Under the pieces are notes generated by a model. It ran no database searches, was not told the DNA's origin, and worked only from the letters and a program-made list of their open reading frames with translations. DNA of 64,000 nt from Adiantum capillus-veneris. Taxonomy: Eukaryota > Streptophyta > Polypodiopsida > Polypodiales > Pteridaceae. A program made the translations under genes and the position numbers. Within the stretch, counting starts at the first letter, position 1. Every line of letters starts with the position of its first letter. Of this stretch, positions 19,207 to 31,799 are shown piece after piece. Location of the stretch: the NCBI GenBank assembly GCA_014529385.2, contig CM043947.1, positions 99,916,036-99,980,035 of the forward strand, given 5' to 3'.

Positions 19207-22060
19207 CAACATGATTGTGCATGCCACAGGGGTGGACAATAACTCAATCAACCCTTGTGAATCCATCACTCTCTTGGAATAAAATCTTTGAGATGGGATT
19301 GATCTCACCCCAAACTTAGCTTCATACTCCCCTAGGTAGGAGGGTAGTGTTTTTAGCGAGTCTGGTTGGCTGTGCCCCGTACTAATTGAACCCTGGTCTC
19401 CCCCTTGTGAATGCATATAAAAGTTCATTTGTGATCTTGCCTCAAACTCTTCAATGGGAGGTAAGATCTCATTTTTCTCCTTTCTCGTGCTATTTATTTG
19501 GTGGTTCACCCTGTTAGCTTCATTTTCTTCCCAGATTTGCTTCCATAGGTCATCTAAACTATTACAATTCTTACCCATTTCTACCAATGCTTTAGGCTGG
19601 AAACCATCAATTGTATCATCTGTTGTATTGGGCACTATGATAGGTTCTCTCCTAGACTGAGAGGCAGTCATGAGTCTCTCCTTCATGTCTACTTGTTTCT
19701 CTAGAGTTGGTTTGATAGGGGTTGGAGCTGGTACCTCGTGCCAACTTGCAGGTTTACCAAGCGAATTTTCTATCAAGGATTGGGATGTTTCAATCATCTT
19801 TCGACACATTTCCAACCTCTGTTTTTCTATTTTTGCATATGGATAAGTCATCCATCTTTGCTCTTGGGTCTGGTTGTTTTTGAGTCTGGCTTCGTATGCT
19901 TTTAAAAGTGCGTCCAACTGCTCATTTACTTTTTCTACCAGGACTGATCCTCCCGATCCTGCACTTTTGGGTTCTACTCTTTACTTGGCTCCTTTGGTTG
20001 TAGCAACGTTTGAACTTAAACTAGTTAGATCCTCTAACCGCTCCAATCTATCCTTTGTGTGTTTTAACTCCTCGGATAGAGCCGTTTGCTCTCATTCTCT
20101 CCTGGCTTTCATATACGCGCCTTTCTAGCTTTCCAAGTGCTTCTTTGATTTTTCATTTCTGCACTTGGGGCATCGGTCTTTGGCTCTTCAATTATGGGTT
20201 CGTTTGTCATTCGTTGAGCTCGGGCTCGTGTCACTGCCTTAAAAGGTATTACTGTTTCGTTTTCTGACCCTCCACTGGAAGGCACTACTTCCAGCATGTT
20301 CAAAGTAGTTTTTTCTCCTTTGCTCCGGTTCTTAGGGCAATCAAGAATCAAGTGAGTAATTCCACACTCGGTGCAATACACATTGACTCTAATGATTTCA
20401 TCATGAGGACAGTCTCTTAGCCAATGGTCTCTGCCATACTTGTAGTAGGGTCCCTTAGGTTGTTGAGGTGCTCCTTGAGCTCCTCTCTGTTGGTATGCAT
20501 GCCTCTGCCCGCCCATGCCTCGGTTGGCTATGAACAATAGTGTTCGTTCATCCAAGCTGTATCTTCCTTCTCCTGCTGCCTATGCAACTGTTGGTGGTCT
20601 TGTGCTTCCAATCATGCTCCAAGGTTCTGGTGTTGTGGGTTCTTCCAGTGGATAATAGAAAGGATTTGCTGCATATCCATTGGAATATTCATAATATGCA
20701 TGTATAGGTACCAAAGCCTTCTCTTCTGATTTGTTTATCATTGGTGTGTATCTTATGCCGACCAGTCATAATCTTGGTAGAAGTGGTTGTTGCCCCAATA
20801 CCGGTTGCTGTCTTTCAACACCTACAGGTCATTGTAGGTTGCCTGCTTGATACCTAAGCATTGGTGGAAGTTGAGGAGATGCTACCTGAGCTTGGGGAGA
20901 ATAAGGTTGCTCTCTCACATATCCCTTGTTATAATAAAATTCCTCCGTCACATGGTTTGTCCATTTTTGTTCAATAGCACACCACTTCGACTGCTTAGCC
21001 TGAGGCTTGGCATACATATTAATTTTTTTTAGCACTTTCTCCACAAGCTACTCCTGGCTTACAACTACTTCTCCTTTCGCTGTTGTCTTAGCGGACTTGC
21101 TTCCACTTTGTTGTGAGGATGAATCGTCATCAAAATCCTTGAATTCACCCTCCTTGTAGACCGCACAATTGTCTACAAGGTAAAGAGCCTCCTTAGTTAA
21201 CTCATTTAACGTCGTGCTCCTCTTCATATGTAAGTCCTTTTGGAGATTTGCGTTCCTTAGTCCTTGAATAAATATAAGCATAAGTCTGGACTGAGTTGGC
21301 AGCTCTTCCACAGGGCAGAAATTCACATATCTTTTTAGTCGTAGGACTGCCTTTCGCAGAGATTCCCCTTCTTTCTGTTTGAATTTATGGATTTGTGAGA
21401 CTGTATTATGAGCTATCCCCCTTTGTGAGAATTCCTCAATAAACTCGTCAAAAATTTCCTCCATAGACTCAAAATCTCTACGCTCCACAAAGTCAAACTA
21501 AGTAGCAACATCCTCTTCTAGGGTAAGTCCAAACCTTGCAAATTGAATAGGGAAGTCCAAAACTTCTTCAGCTCTAATTACACGCACAAAGGCTGCTATG
21601 ATCCCTACGATCTCTGTTTCCCGTGTATTTCTTGTTTACCCATTTTTGCACCTGAGGAGGTCTAATTCTACGATGGTCTACAAATCTCATCATTGGTTCT
21701 CCTTGTCCTCCTCGATATACCTCCTCTAGCCTTAGGTAGTGGGAGGGTTCCTCTCCCAGAGGAGCCCCTAAGCCATAATTTCTGATGGTTCTTGCAAGAG
21801 GTGGTTCATCTCTTCTAACTCGTTCTATGGGTTGTCTTCCGGGCTCTGTTGACTCTTGAGTTTTTGGCTTACTCTCGCCTTGATACTGTGAATAGAGTGG
21901 TGGTTCTTGTAAATCTCCTAGCCCTCGTGTGGCTGGGTAACCATATCTGCTTCGGTCTTGTTCTAATGTCGCACTTTGTTGAAGCCATGCCTGCAATGAC
22001 GGTTGGGTTGCTTGTTGGTTCTAGTAGTTGAACGCCTGTTGTTGGTTAGAATGTGATGTT
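19207..22060 (-). pseudogene. Gag copy A (element D)
   Basis: Frames 21996-21574, 21488-21048, 21044-20829, 20555-20109 and 19917-19201 repeat copy B in order: Arg/Gln/Pro-rich N-terminal part, Retrotrans_gag (ERRDFESMEEIFDEFIEEF), linker, and two zinc-knuckle-like motifs (first is YYKYGRDHWLRDC with two Cys lost; second is CTECGITHLILDC). There is no TTAA transposon insertion here, so the ancestral site at about 20240 is visible. It is linked to the leader and LTR on its right. Stops and frameshifts make it non-functional. Confidence 0.85.
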
Positions 22061-22952
22061 GCATCGTACTCTTCTGAAAATGGATTTGTTGACTTGCTAG
22101 GGGTATAGGTGGACCTTGGTACTTCTTCAGGGGCATATGTTGATGTTTTTGGAACTGTTACCTTTTCTACCTCCTCTGGGAGAATTCGTTTGTATTCTCG
22201 CCCGTACCTGTCAACAAAAATGATATCTTTTCCTATAGCAATTTCATAAGAGAATAAGTAAAGAACCTTGTCTTTGCTTAATTCATTTGGGTAGGGTTCT
22301 TTGCATCAAAAATAAGAGACTACTCCCTCGCTCTCATGCTTGTAAATTCCCACATTCTCATTATAGGTAGAGACCCTGGTTGTTTTTTTATCATACATAA
22401 AAAGAGCTCCAGGTCGATCAATTTTTGGAGGCGGCTCTTGAGCCTCTGAAACCATTTTTACTTTTGCCACATTATCTCCATATCTGTTGTAATACTCAGG
22501 GTTACTAACTATCAGATGGTGGTTCCCCTTTTCATCTCGAAATCTATCTCTATCATCATAGACTCGAATTATCTCCAGTCTCTGAGAAGGTCTTTCTTCT
22601 ATACAAATACACTTGCGTCCTGGATAGTCAGAATAAACTAGGGCTCCCCTAGAGTTTGTTCCTCTAAGAAGATTATAGTGAACTTGGCATCGTTCAAAGG
22701 GTTTTGGGAGGTACTTACTCCTAGCATTGAACCTTCACCAGAGAAACCACCTGGCTGTTGACTACCCATCATGAAGAAGGACTTATCTGATGAAGTGTCA
22801 ATATCACTACCTTCCTCAATGATCGGGGCTAATGGATCAAGCCTTGCCTGCGTTATACTCTCCTCAGTGGACACTAAGCTACCCTGATCACCTGCCACTT
22901 TTTGGTCTCTAGGAATGTCTCTTCCTGATCTAAAATTCATCAAAATTAGCAA
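22040..22952 (-). pseudogene. Unrecognised N-terminal region preceding gag (element D)
   Basis: The first frame from the leader, 22952-22638, is acidic and Gly/Ser-rich (IIEEGSDIDTSSDKSFFMMG). After a +1 shift the translation continues as a mixed domain with conserved-looking stretches (CICIEERPSQRLEIIRVYDD, NPEYYNRYGDNVAKVKMV, EIAIGKDIIFVDRYGREYK), with one TGA or TAA-type break near 22305, before joining gag. I do not recognise the fold. Copy B lacks this part because it is truncated at 18322. Confidence 0.5.
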
Positions 22953-23280
22953 TGCAGTTTATCACAAATCCAACCACAATCAAATCAAAGCATTTAACCG
23001 CTAGAGGTGGTCTTAGTAATGATTGGTATAACTGGAGGGTTAACCTCAACCATTATAGTACTCTATACACTTTGGATGTTCTTGATTAGGTCTGCTAATC
23101 TGGAACTGTACTTTACCCGAGTGTTTGTCAGTCTAGAGGGAAAGTCTTAATTCCGTCTTTGCTCCGTCAAAAGGTCAAACAAGGTCCAATTTCACTTCTG
23201 AAAGAAGTTCTGGAACTCTTAAGTCAATTGGAACATCACTCTATGTCCACAGTCAGATTTTGACTTCAATAAGACCCTGT

Positions 23281-24424
23281 AGGCATCCTATGCGTAGGAT
23301 GTCTACCTGCTCTGTTTTGGCCGAAATTTGCACTATAGATGCCCCTTGATGTGCTGAGTCCTCAACTGTTCTCACTTTTTGATTTGTACACCTATAAACT
23401 GGTCAACTGATCAGAAATATGTTCTAGCAGCCTAAGGTTGATCTGATATTTCACCAGTCAAATCAACTCCAATTTGGACCAAAATTGACCAGAGGCTTGC
23501 CTAAGGCTATACAACACCTTGCTATGTCCAGAGTTAGATTTTGACTTCAATATCATGCCTTAGACATCCTACGCGTAGCATGTCTAACTGCTCAAAATTG
23601 CTCCAAATTCAAACCACAGACTCCTCTTAAGGTGCTGATCACTCTAGTATGCTCACAATTGGATTTGGAGTGCTAAATCATTGTGAACACATCCTATGTG
23701 TAGGATGTCTAAGTGCTCTGTTTGACTCCAAACTTGAGCCATAGCTTCCCCTTGATGTCAACAACCCAATGCTATGCTTAGATTTTAGTTTGGATTTCAA
23801 AAGACCAAATTTAGATATTCTAGCCTTTTTCAGTCAAAAATGCTAAAGTCTGCTTAAAACCTAATTTTCTCACCCAATTGAGATGAAACCTTTCTCATGC
23901 ACTCAATAAATCATGTAGATCATGCTCATTAAGAAACCCTATGGTTTTGGTCTTAAAATAATGCATTGGCACCAATTTGGGTAAGATGTCTGGTAATTTC
24001 CGTCTTTTGGCCTTATCGTGTCAAGGTATGGTCAAGTTCCCCCTTCCAAGTGAATATACGGTAATTGCTACCTTCTAAAAACACTGGTCAACTCAGACTT
24101 TCAAAATTCTTACCAGAACACCCTATAGACATCCTACGCGTACGATGTCTACTGCTTCTTTTCTCAAACTAAAGTGCTACTTTGCCTTTCCTATGCTCTC
24201 AGAAAGTGCCAATATGCCTTACAAGTGCAAAAATATGCAAATTTCTCTCAATTTAAACCTATTCTGAACTCCGCCTTTTAGCTTTTGGGCAATCCAATAA
24301 GGGAAAAACACTCAAGTCTATAGGTTACTAGGGTGAAACCCACCCTCTGAACACACAGGTGACCTTAGTTTCCCCAAATTCCCTGCTAAAATCCCCCTGG
24401 AGACATGCTACATGTAGGATGTCT
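23281..24424. repeat. Palindrome array 2: five 24-bp palindromes in the leader of element D
   Basis: Copies lie at 23281-23304, 23562-23585, 23687-23710, 24127-24150 and 24401-24424, with a half-site at 23981-23991. They share the consensus of array 1 (AGACATCCTACG plus its reverse complement), with 1 to 3 mismatches each. Flanks are also shared: CCCT-like sequence before, ACTGCTCT-like after, and GATTTTGACTTCAAT 20 to 30 bp before the first two. The array lies between the primer site and the first ORF. Confidence 0.9.
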
Positions 24425-24913
24425 ACTGTCCTAAAATTTAAATTTTTTCTAACAGAAGTACTCTCTATGCTCTGCAGCTCTCTCAGAAATACTCACAGAA
24501 ACTTTTGAACTTCAATTCAGCTTCTAAACACTCTTTTTCCTCTTTTACAGCTCTTTGATGAGCCTAACAACAAATATAACATGCATGAAGTGCTCCAGAT
24601 CATAAGTCATGATTTCCTACTTACCCTAGTCCTACTCATCATGTGAGATGGTGATTTTGGTGTCTCGGTTGCTTTCAAGCCTCTCCGGACTCTCAAGATA
24701 TCTTTTCACCGCCTTTACCACTCCAACTCCTACTCTCCTACCTAATACTACCTAAGTCGAAGGATCTAGGCCAGACACTCGCTCCCTAGACTCCTCCTAA
24801 GACCTAGAGAGTCCCCCACCCTCTGATCCTATCTAAATGTAAAATAAGACTCTGGCAAGCCATAGAATCCCTATCCTCAAGGACTAGTCTCGGTCACCTA
24901 CCTAGGGTTTTCG
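24425..24913. other. Leader of element D between palindromes and primer site
   Basis: Noncoding, with many CTC/CCT stretches and no ORF. It belongs to the 5' untranslated leader of the minus-strand element. Confidence 0.55.
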
Positions 24914-24931
24914 TCCCCGACAGTGATGCCA
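24914..24931 (-). promoter_or_regulatory. Primer-binding site of element D
   Basis: On the minus strand the LTR ends in CAACAT and is followed by TGGCATCACTGTCGGGGA. This fits the tRNA-Asp-type primer site of plant gypsy elements (TGGCGCCGTTGCCGGGGA) at 13 of 18 positions, and all five mismatches are transitions. The comparison sequence is from memory. Confidence 0.55.
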
Positions 24932-24932
24932 A

Positions 24933-25458
24933 TGTTGGCTGATACACCGCGACGGACGTCAGCACAGTGAGAACTCACCTAACAAGATTTGTCAGCTCTC
25001 TTTGGGGAGAACACACTACACTTCTTCGCACTTGATTCCGACCACCAGTGTGAGCGTAGCGTCAAGATAAACTCTCACTCTCTCTCGTACATAGAGTACG
25101 CTCAACTCACACAAACAAAAATTATAAAAAATGACAAAAAGGTTTTTTCTCATTAAGGTCAAAAGTGGTATAAATACCTTTCAATCTCAAACCCTAATGT
25201 TCCAATTGAACCATTTACTCAGTCTAAATGTCAAAAATGGGATACAATTTGGAAGCTTCTGCAAGCCCCACTATTTACAAAGGTGAAATGACAGTTTCTT
25301 CTCAATTAAGGAATGATTACAAAGGAAATTAGTATCCGGCCAGGCAATCATCCTCCGTTGAGTGTGTCCAGCCGCTAACACATGCCTTCTAAGGTCTATT
25401 GGAATTTCTCTAAGAATTTACATCAAGCCCTAGATCTTAAAAAACCCTCTCCATGACA
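24933..25458 (-). mobile_element. 5' LTR of element D (probable)
   Basis: The plus strand begins TGTTGGCT at the primer site and has a plausible other terminus at CCATGACA (25458), giving TG...CA ends and 526 bp. It is noncoding. It is not similar to the LTR-like segment at 6333-7025, so the two ends of region 2 do not pair. The outer boundary is a guess from the dinucleotide. Confidence 0.4.
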
Positions 25459-25498
25459 TTAAAATTTACATCTTTGGATGGAATTGTCACTCACATTT

Positions 25499-25499
<1 letters not shown>

Positions 25500-25551
<52 letters not shown>

Positions 25552-25867
25552 TTTATCTAGTCTAGGGGCACATAGATGTACTCTTTTGAGCACATTACCA
25601 TAACTAGAACGTTTCATTTCATTGTCGTCTCTCTCTTTCTCTCTCCCACCTATTATTTAGTTCACTTTGGTCTTTTTCTTCTCCTTCTTCTTCTCTCTCT
25701 CTCTCTATCTTTGTTTGTGTGAGGTTGTGTAGTATGCACGCATGTATGCGTGTAAGTACTCTTTTCAACTCTCTGTCTATCATCGCATTACCAAAACATT
25801 TCATTTCATTGCCATCTCTCTCTCCCTAATTTTCTTTTACTCTTTGGTTTTTTCCCTCTCTCTCCCC

Positions 25868-25953
<86 letters not shown>

Positions 25954-26375
25954 CACAAAAGAAACGAAGATACATACGGACACAATTGAGGAATGGGGCT
26001 ACATAGCATCGACAAAGAGCATAGCAAAGGATTGGATCCATACTTTGCCGATAGCTAGAGTGAAAATGAGGATGGATTTAGCACCCAGACATGGTATCAA
26101 ATTCACAGTTTTGTAGCAATTTGGACTCATCGGTGATTTTGACCTTTTGAAGACGTTAATATAGCATCTCGTTTCATTGCATTTCGTTCTCTCTATCTCT
26201 ATCTTCACAATTTTTGTAATACTTTGGTCTCATAGGTCATTTGGACTTTTGAATGCCGTCCCTTTGGTCTCATAGGTCATTTTGGACTTTTGAAGACGTT
26301 AATATTATTTCATTTCTTTCTCTCTATCTTGTATTTCTATGAATTAGTTTTTACCATCTACTAATTTCATAAAAC

Positions 26376-26460
<85 letters not shown>

Positions 26461-26587
26461 ATTGCATTTCATTCCATTTCACAATTTTGAACAATTTGGT
26501 CGCATAGGTGACTTGGCCTTTTAGAGACGTTATTATAACATTACATTTCATTTCATTAACCTAATTTACCCAAGTTTGGGTCAATTG

Positions 26588-26646
<59 letters not shown>

Positions 26647-26975
26647 TCCATTTCATTTCATTTCATTTTGTTCTCTCTATCTCTATCTTCACAATTTTTG
26701 TAACAGTTTGGTCGCATAGGTCATTTTGGTCATTTTTGTAACAACTTGGTCGCATAGGTCCATTTCATTTATTTCTCTCTATCTTGAATTTACCTAACAA
26801 TAATTTAACATATCATTTCATTTCATTAACCTTAACCTAATTTACCTCAAAACATTAACCTAATTTACCTCAAAACATTCACAATCATTTTGGTCTTTTA
26901 AAGACGTTAATATAACATTTCATTCCATTTCATAACCTAATTATATTTCATTTCATTTCATTTCATTAACCAAAA

Positions 26976-27060
<85 letters not shown>
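25500..27060. repeat. Cluster of five long (CT)n tracts in a degenerate repeat
   Basis: CT tracts lie at about 25500-25547, 25869-25951, 26379-26457, 26591-26643 and 26979-27060. Between them a degenerate sequence recurs: TTTGGTCTCATAGGTCATTT, then GAAGACGTTAATATAACATT, then repeated CATTTCATTT. The same words occur in the 285-bp tandem units of the inverted-repeat core (48.9-49.6 kb). No gene is seen. Confidence 0.9.
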
Positions 27061-27063
<3 letters not shown>

Positions 27064-27166
27064 AGTGAAAAAACAAATGATAACAAATTAAAACTGGACC
27101 AAAATATTTAGCTGATGAGCGACTTGGTTGAGCTTCACACCTCACCTCCGCTTGCACACGCTGCTG

Positions 27167-27341
27167 TCTCTACAATAAAAAAGACAGCGTTAACCTTGCC
27201 TATCTCTACAATCTCTACAATAAAAAAGACAGCGTGAGAGAGAGGGAAGCAAAGCCGTGGCGGGAGCAGGAGGGAGAGAGAGCGGGACTGTAGTGCCTGG
27301 TGGGAGCAGGAGGGAGAGAGAGCGGGACTGCACTGCCGTGG
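27167..27341. repeat. Two short tandem duplications
   Basis: TCTCTACAATAAAAAAGACA recurs at about 27167 and 27209. A 40-bp unit starting GGGAGCAGGAGGGAGAGAGA recurs at 27262 and 27302. Both are noncoding and GA-rich. Confidence 0.8.
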
Positions 27342-27600
27342 CAAGACTGCAGTGCCTAGCCGTGGCCATGAGAGAGGTGCAGGATGACTGGAGTGCCTGC
27401 TCGTGTGGCCATGAGAGAGCTATGGGAGGACTGTAGTTCCTGGCTGTGGCCGTGACCGTCATGACCTGGCCACATTGCTTGCAGTGGGATACTAGCCAAG
27501 GACGTCAGCGTGGCGCGGTTGTCGTCGGTGGAGTGCATTGGAGGGAAGTGTGGTCATTGGCAAGAAAATGCAAGCAAGTAAACCACATCCATGCAAACAA

Positions 27601-27918
<318 letters not shown>

Positions 27919-28012
27919 CTGGACTCTGACGTAGCATGAGCATGAAAAGCAAGCATGAGGCTGACAGTGTGAGGATAGAGCAAACATACCAAGGCTTCGA
28001 GCTCCTCCTGTG

Positions 28013-28470
28013 TCTTCTTCTTCTTCTTCTTCTCTCTCTCTCTCTCTCTCTCTCCCTCTCTTGTACTTCACGGAGAGCAGGGAACGACTGAGCTAATGAG
28101 GTTCTCTATCGGTTGTAGTATGTACATCAGTGAGCAGAGAATATGAGGTACCGAGGTTCCGTGCATCACGCCAGTCGTCGTACTTCAATGTACTTGAAAG
28201 CTACAGAGAGCCGCTACCAGTGCTATGAAAAGCGGGTTAATTCGCAATTTCGCAGGGAGTAAAAGTTTTTTTGTCCTACGCCTTCAGGTCACAGAAACTG
28301 ACACCTGGCATAGGAACCCTTCTGCCATAATATGTTAGTAGATTCATTTGCAAACAAATCTAACTCAAAGAGAGGCTAACAAATCTAACATTTGCAAACA
28401 AATCTATCAAATCTACCACGCACGAAGAGATTTCATCTACGTCACAATGCAACCTATATAAAATGAACGA
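28013..28470. other. Short (TTC)n/(CT)n tract, then no recognisable feature
   Basis: A TTC/CT run occupies about 28013-28063. The rest is single-copy-looking sequence with no ORF, terminal repeat or domain that I can support. Confidence 0.5.
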
Positions 28471-28522
28471 GGTATGTCTCTCTATCTCTATCTTTCTCAT
28501 TTTGTTTTTTCATTTATGCATG

Positions 28523-28562
28523 TATGTGTGTGTTTTTGTGTGTGTGTGTGTGTCTGTGTGTG
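28523..28562. repeat. (GT)n-rich microsatellite
   Basis: Interrupted GT dinucleotides in a T/G-rich stretch. Confidence 0.85.
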
Positions 28563-28603
28563 TTTCTATGCGTGTGTTTGTGGAGTAGAATACAATAGGG
28601 AAA

Positions 28604-28642
<39 letters not shown>
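28604..28642. repeat. G39 homopolymer
   Basis: Thirty-nine consecutive G residues. A G14 run lies 440 bp further on at 29080-29093. Length may be imprecise because homopolymers assemble poorly. Confidence 0.9.
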
Positions 28643-28644
<2 letters not shown>

Positions 28645-28988
28645 TTGTGTTTACCTTACCTTGTAGTGCGGTTTCCCATTAGGTTGAGCTTTCAAAGACG
28701 AGCGCGGTAAACCCCATTCAATGAAGTAGATGAAAGAAAATCAAAGATCCTCCTCAACCTGAACATGCCTGTGTGTTTGTGTGTGTGTGTTGTTGTTGTT
28801 GCTGTGTTTGTGGGAGGGAGAAGGTGGAGACACATGGACTAGGGAGAGAGGGAGTGAGGGTGTGGGAGGTGGAGAGGGGGGAAAGGAGCTTGAAGATGAG
28901 GCGATGGCAGAGAGGAAGGAGAGCAGAGTATGCAACAAAAACGTGGCATACTCCGTCCTCCTTCCTTTTTTAGGCCCCAGGCTTTATC

Positions 28989-29036
28989 GCGGGTATTATC
29001 GCGATCATTACCGTAGGTATTACCGCGCTTATTTCC
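28989..29036. repeat. Four 12-bp tandem repeats
   Basis: Units GCGGGTATTATC, GCGATCATTACC, GTAGGTATTACC and GCGCTTATTTCC are contiguous and in register. In one plus-strand frame they read as a four-residue Tyr/Arg repeat, but nothing else supports coding there. Confidence 0.7.
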
Positions 29037-29093
29037 GTGACCCGTCATTTCAAAAGGATACAAGAGTATCCGAGGTTTCGGGGGGGGGGGGGG

Positions 29094-29395
29094 TTACAAA
29101 CCACCTCCTCTACCCTTAGATATCAATTATTTCATTTCTTAGTCTTTTGAGTTTTTTGATAAAGATTTATATTTTTTTTTCATGATTATTTTTTTGTAGC
29201 ACTTTTAGATGTTTTTTAATTGCATTTTATAAGTCCACTTTTATTTAAAAATATTTATAGAACTCATTGCACTTTATTCTCTTTGAATTTAACGTCATTT
29301 TGTTGTTTAAATTGAAGTTTAGAACTTTTTATAATTAATGGTTTATTTTTTAGGGCACATATGACTAAATAAAAAATTTATCGCGTGTTCAAGAC
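29094..29395. other. AT-rich stretch, nothing recognised
   Basis: AT-rich with T-runs and no ORF. It probably lies upstream of, or within the 5' part of, the CACTA element whose ends I could not find. Confidence 0.5.
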
Positions 29396-29419
29396 ATCGA
29401 CTGGGATGATCGTGGCCCC

Positions 29420-31707
29420 CTAGAGGTCCCGAGCGTGATCGCTGGCTCAAGGAAGAACTTGCTTGCCCTTGCTCCAAGTGTAAAAAGGCATTCCCTCGCT
29501 TGAGACACATTGCATTGGAGTACGTGAAGAACGAAGGGCTTTAGCATCCTCGAAAAAGTGCTCGGAGAGATGAGAGCGCCACTCACCCATCGCTTGAGGA
29601 GGTGTCCCATTGGTCTGTGTTAGGGGGTGGTGCCCCGATGCACAATGCCGAACGGTAGAGGCAAGAGCAATTGGATGATTTGGGTGCACCGCATGGTGAT
29701 CCTCCCATTAGCTCTACTTCGACGGCTCCTGTGTTGTCTGTCGCACTTTGAGGCAGAGAATGAGCACATGTTTGACATGTGTGATGAGTTAGTGGCTCAT
29801 GAATGCGATGTGTGTGAGGAGGATTGCCAGCCCTGCACTCAACGAGCAATAGCAATGGAGGATAGATTGATGGTGAGTGCCCGAACACCTCTTTACGATG
29901 GTGCACAGTACTCAGTGCTCCGGGCATCCTTGGAAGTCCTCAACCTGCAAGTGAAAATTGGTTGGATCAATACAAGTGTCAATGCACTCCTTGGGTAAGT
30001 TTGAAATATGGCTTCTTAATTATACACCCTTCATTCGGTTTATGGTGCCACCTTCTTGCGATTGTACTAATACGTTTGTTTGTTGTAGTTTGATGGGCAA
30101 AATGTTGCCAAAAGATCACCACATGCCTCCAGATCCTCATCGAGCTAGATCGCATGTCACTGCACTTGGAATGGAGTATGATCGCATCCATGCGTGCATA
30201 AATGATTGCATGCTATACCACAATGACCACGCCCATGCTACCTCATGTCCCGTGTATGAGAAGCACGATACAAGACCAGAGTGAATTGGACGCACCTACC
30301 CCGCAAGGTATTGAGACATTTTCCATTAATTCCTCGCATTCAACACATGTTTAAAAGCATGTCTATCATGGAGCTTCTTGCGTGGCATGCCAACCACCGC
30401 TCAAATGGTGGAATGATGCGTGTCCCTACCGATTCACCTACATGGAGGCACATCGATACTCAATGGACAGAGTTTGGGTTGGATCCTTGACACTTGAGGC
30501 TTGGGTTAGCAAGTGATGGTGTCAACCCCTTCGGCACTAAGTCTACTTCATGGAGCACTTGGCCTGTGGTAATCGTCAACTACAATATTCCACCATGGGA
30601 GACAGCCAAGAAGGGCAATATACTTCTTTCCTTGCTTGTGCCAGGGAAGTACAAAGTGCCAAATATTGACATCTACCTCGAGCCCCTCATCAAGGAGTTG
30701 GAGTTATGGAGAGGCATTCTTGTTGTAGATGTCTCACTTGCAGAGGGGGAAAGAGAAGCCATTGTGAGGGGAATGCTTATGTGGACTGTGTACGACTATC
30801 TTGGGCTTGGAGAGATTTTTGGTATCTCTCTTTTCCTCTGTCTCCCTCTATCCCTCTCTCCCTTTAGTTTTGTCTCTCTCTAACAATATGATATGTATGA
30901 AGGTTTGTCCACATCGGGTCACAATGCATGTCCTACTTGCGGGCCATCATTGGTGATAAAGAGGCCCGATGCCTTGTGCAAGGTAACCTATCCAGAAAAC
31001 CATTGTTTCTTACCCCAAGGGCATAGCAAGCACAAGGCTCCAACAAACAGGAAGACCCCTCTAAAGGTCACGATGGCAGATTGGGCAACCATTTGGGAAG
31101 AGCACTACAACAACAATCCGAATTCGTGCCCTCCACTAAAAGGCATGTTCAAGTATTCCATATTTTTAAGGCTTCCTTATTGGAAGGACATAAAAATATA
31201 ACAGCTCTTGGATCCCATGCACATATTCAATAATGTAGCCCAAACACTATGGGACCACATTATTAGCAAGAAGGACTCTTTGGGTGCGAGGGAGGATTTG
31301 AGGCTTTTGAAACGTCTCCCCACCTTGCTACTCTACGCCATGCCCTCAATGCCAAAGACTGTGCTTCCTAAAGCACCATGGATGCTTGCCAAAGAAAAAT
31401 TATACAAAGTGAAGGGTACCATTGCTTCTATTCGCACACCAACAAGATACATGAGGTCGCTAAAGGGAGCTTTCACAAAAGCAAAGAAAGGTGGAATCGT
31501 TCAATTGTATGGGTTGAAAGTTCATGATTGGCACAAGATGATTCAGATAATGTCCCTCCCCCTATTCTACATATATTTTGTGTGTATGACTTTCTCTCAC
31601 TTTCCCTCTCCCTAATTTACATTGTAGTTCATTCTGCCGGTGAGTATGTGTATGTGTCGGGACAAGAAAGTCAGGGATGCTATTTTCAAACTTGGAGAGC
31701 TAGTTAG
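29420..31707 (+). pseudogene. En/Spm (CACTA) transposase, N-terminal and catalytic parts
   Basis: A Transpos_assoc-like zinc region (CSKCKKAFPRLRHIALEY, about 29455) is followed by PLYDGAQYSVLRASLEVL, FPLIPRIQHMF, then the Transposase_21 core: LGLASDGVNPFG, TWPVVIVNYNIPPW and GHNACPTCG. Two GT-AG introns are evident: 29994-30089 and 30822-30902, the latter restoring FG-LSTSGHN. Lesions include a frame change near 30280 and a TGA just before LRLGLASDG where CGA is likely. It would cut and paste CACTA elements in the nucleus. The assignment is firm from motif order. No CACTA termini are visible. Confidence 0.85.
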
Positions 31708-31799
31708 GTACACCACAAGACTCCACTCAACTACACTTTTTTTTATTCACACAATAATTTCATCTAGCACTTAGTGTATCCTAGTGTGTTTTCTTGCAG
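31708..31799 (+). other. Predicted GT-AG intron of the CACTA transposase
   Basis: It starts GTACACC after GAGCTAGTTAG and ends TTTTCTTGCAG before ATTTGTGAGG. Removal fuses GELVR to FVRSKEIEID in frame. It is 92 bp, similar to the other two introns. Confidence 0.65.

Noticed and set aside
5051-24424. The 24-bp palindromes as rho-independent terminators or operators
   Set aside because: There is no bacterial context, no U-tract, and they recur in retroelement leaders.
28773-29119. Small plus-strand frame with Tyr/Arg repeats as a gene
   Set aside because: It is created by a 12-bp tandem repeat and GT/G-rich flanks; no start context, domain or second copy.
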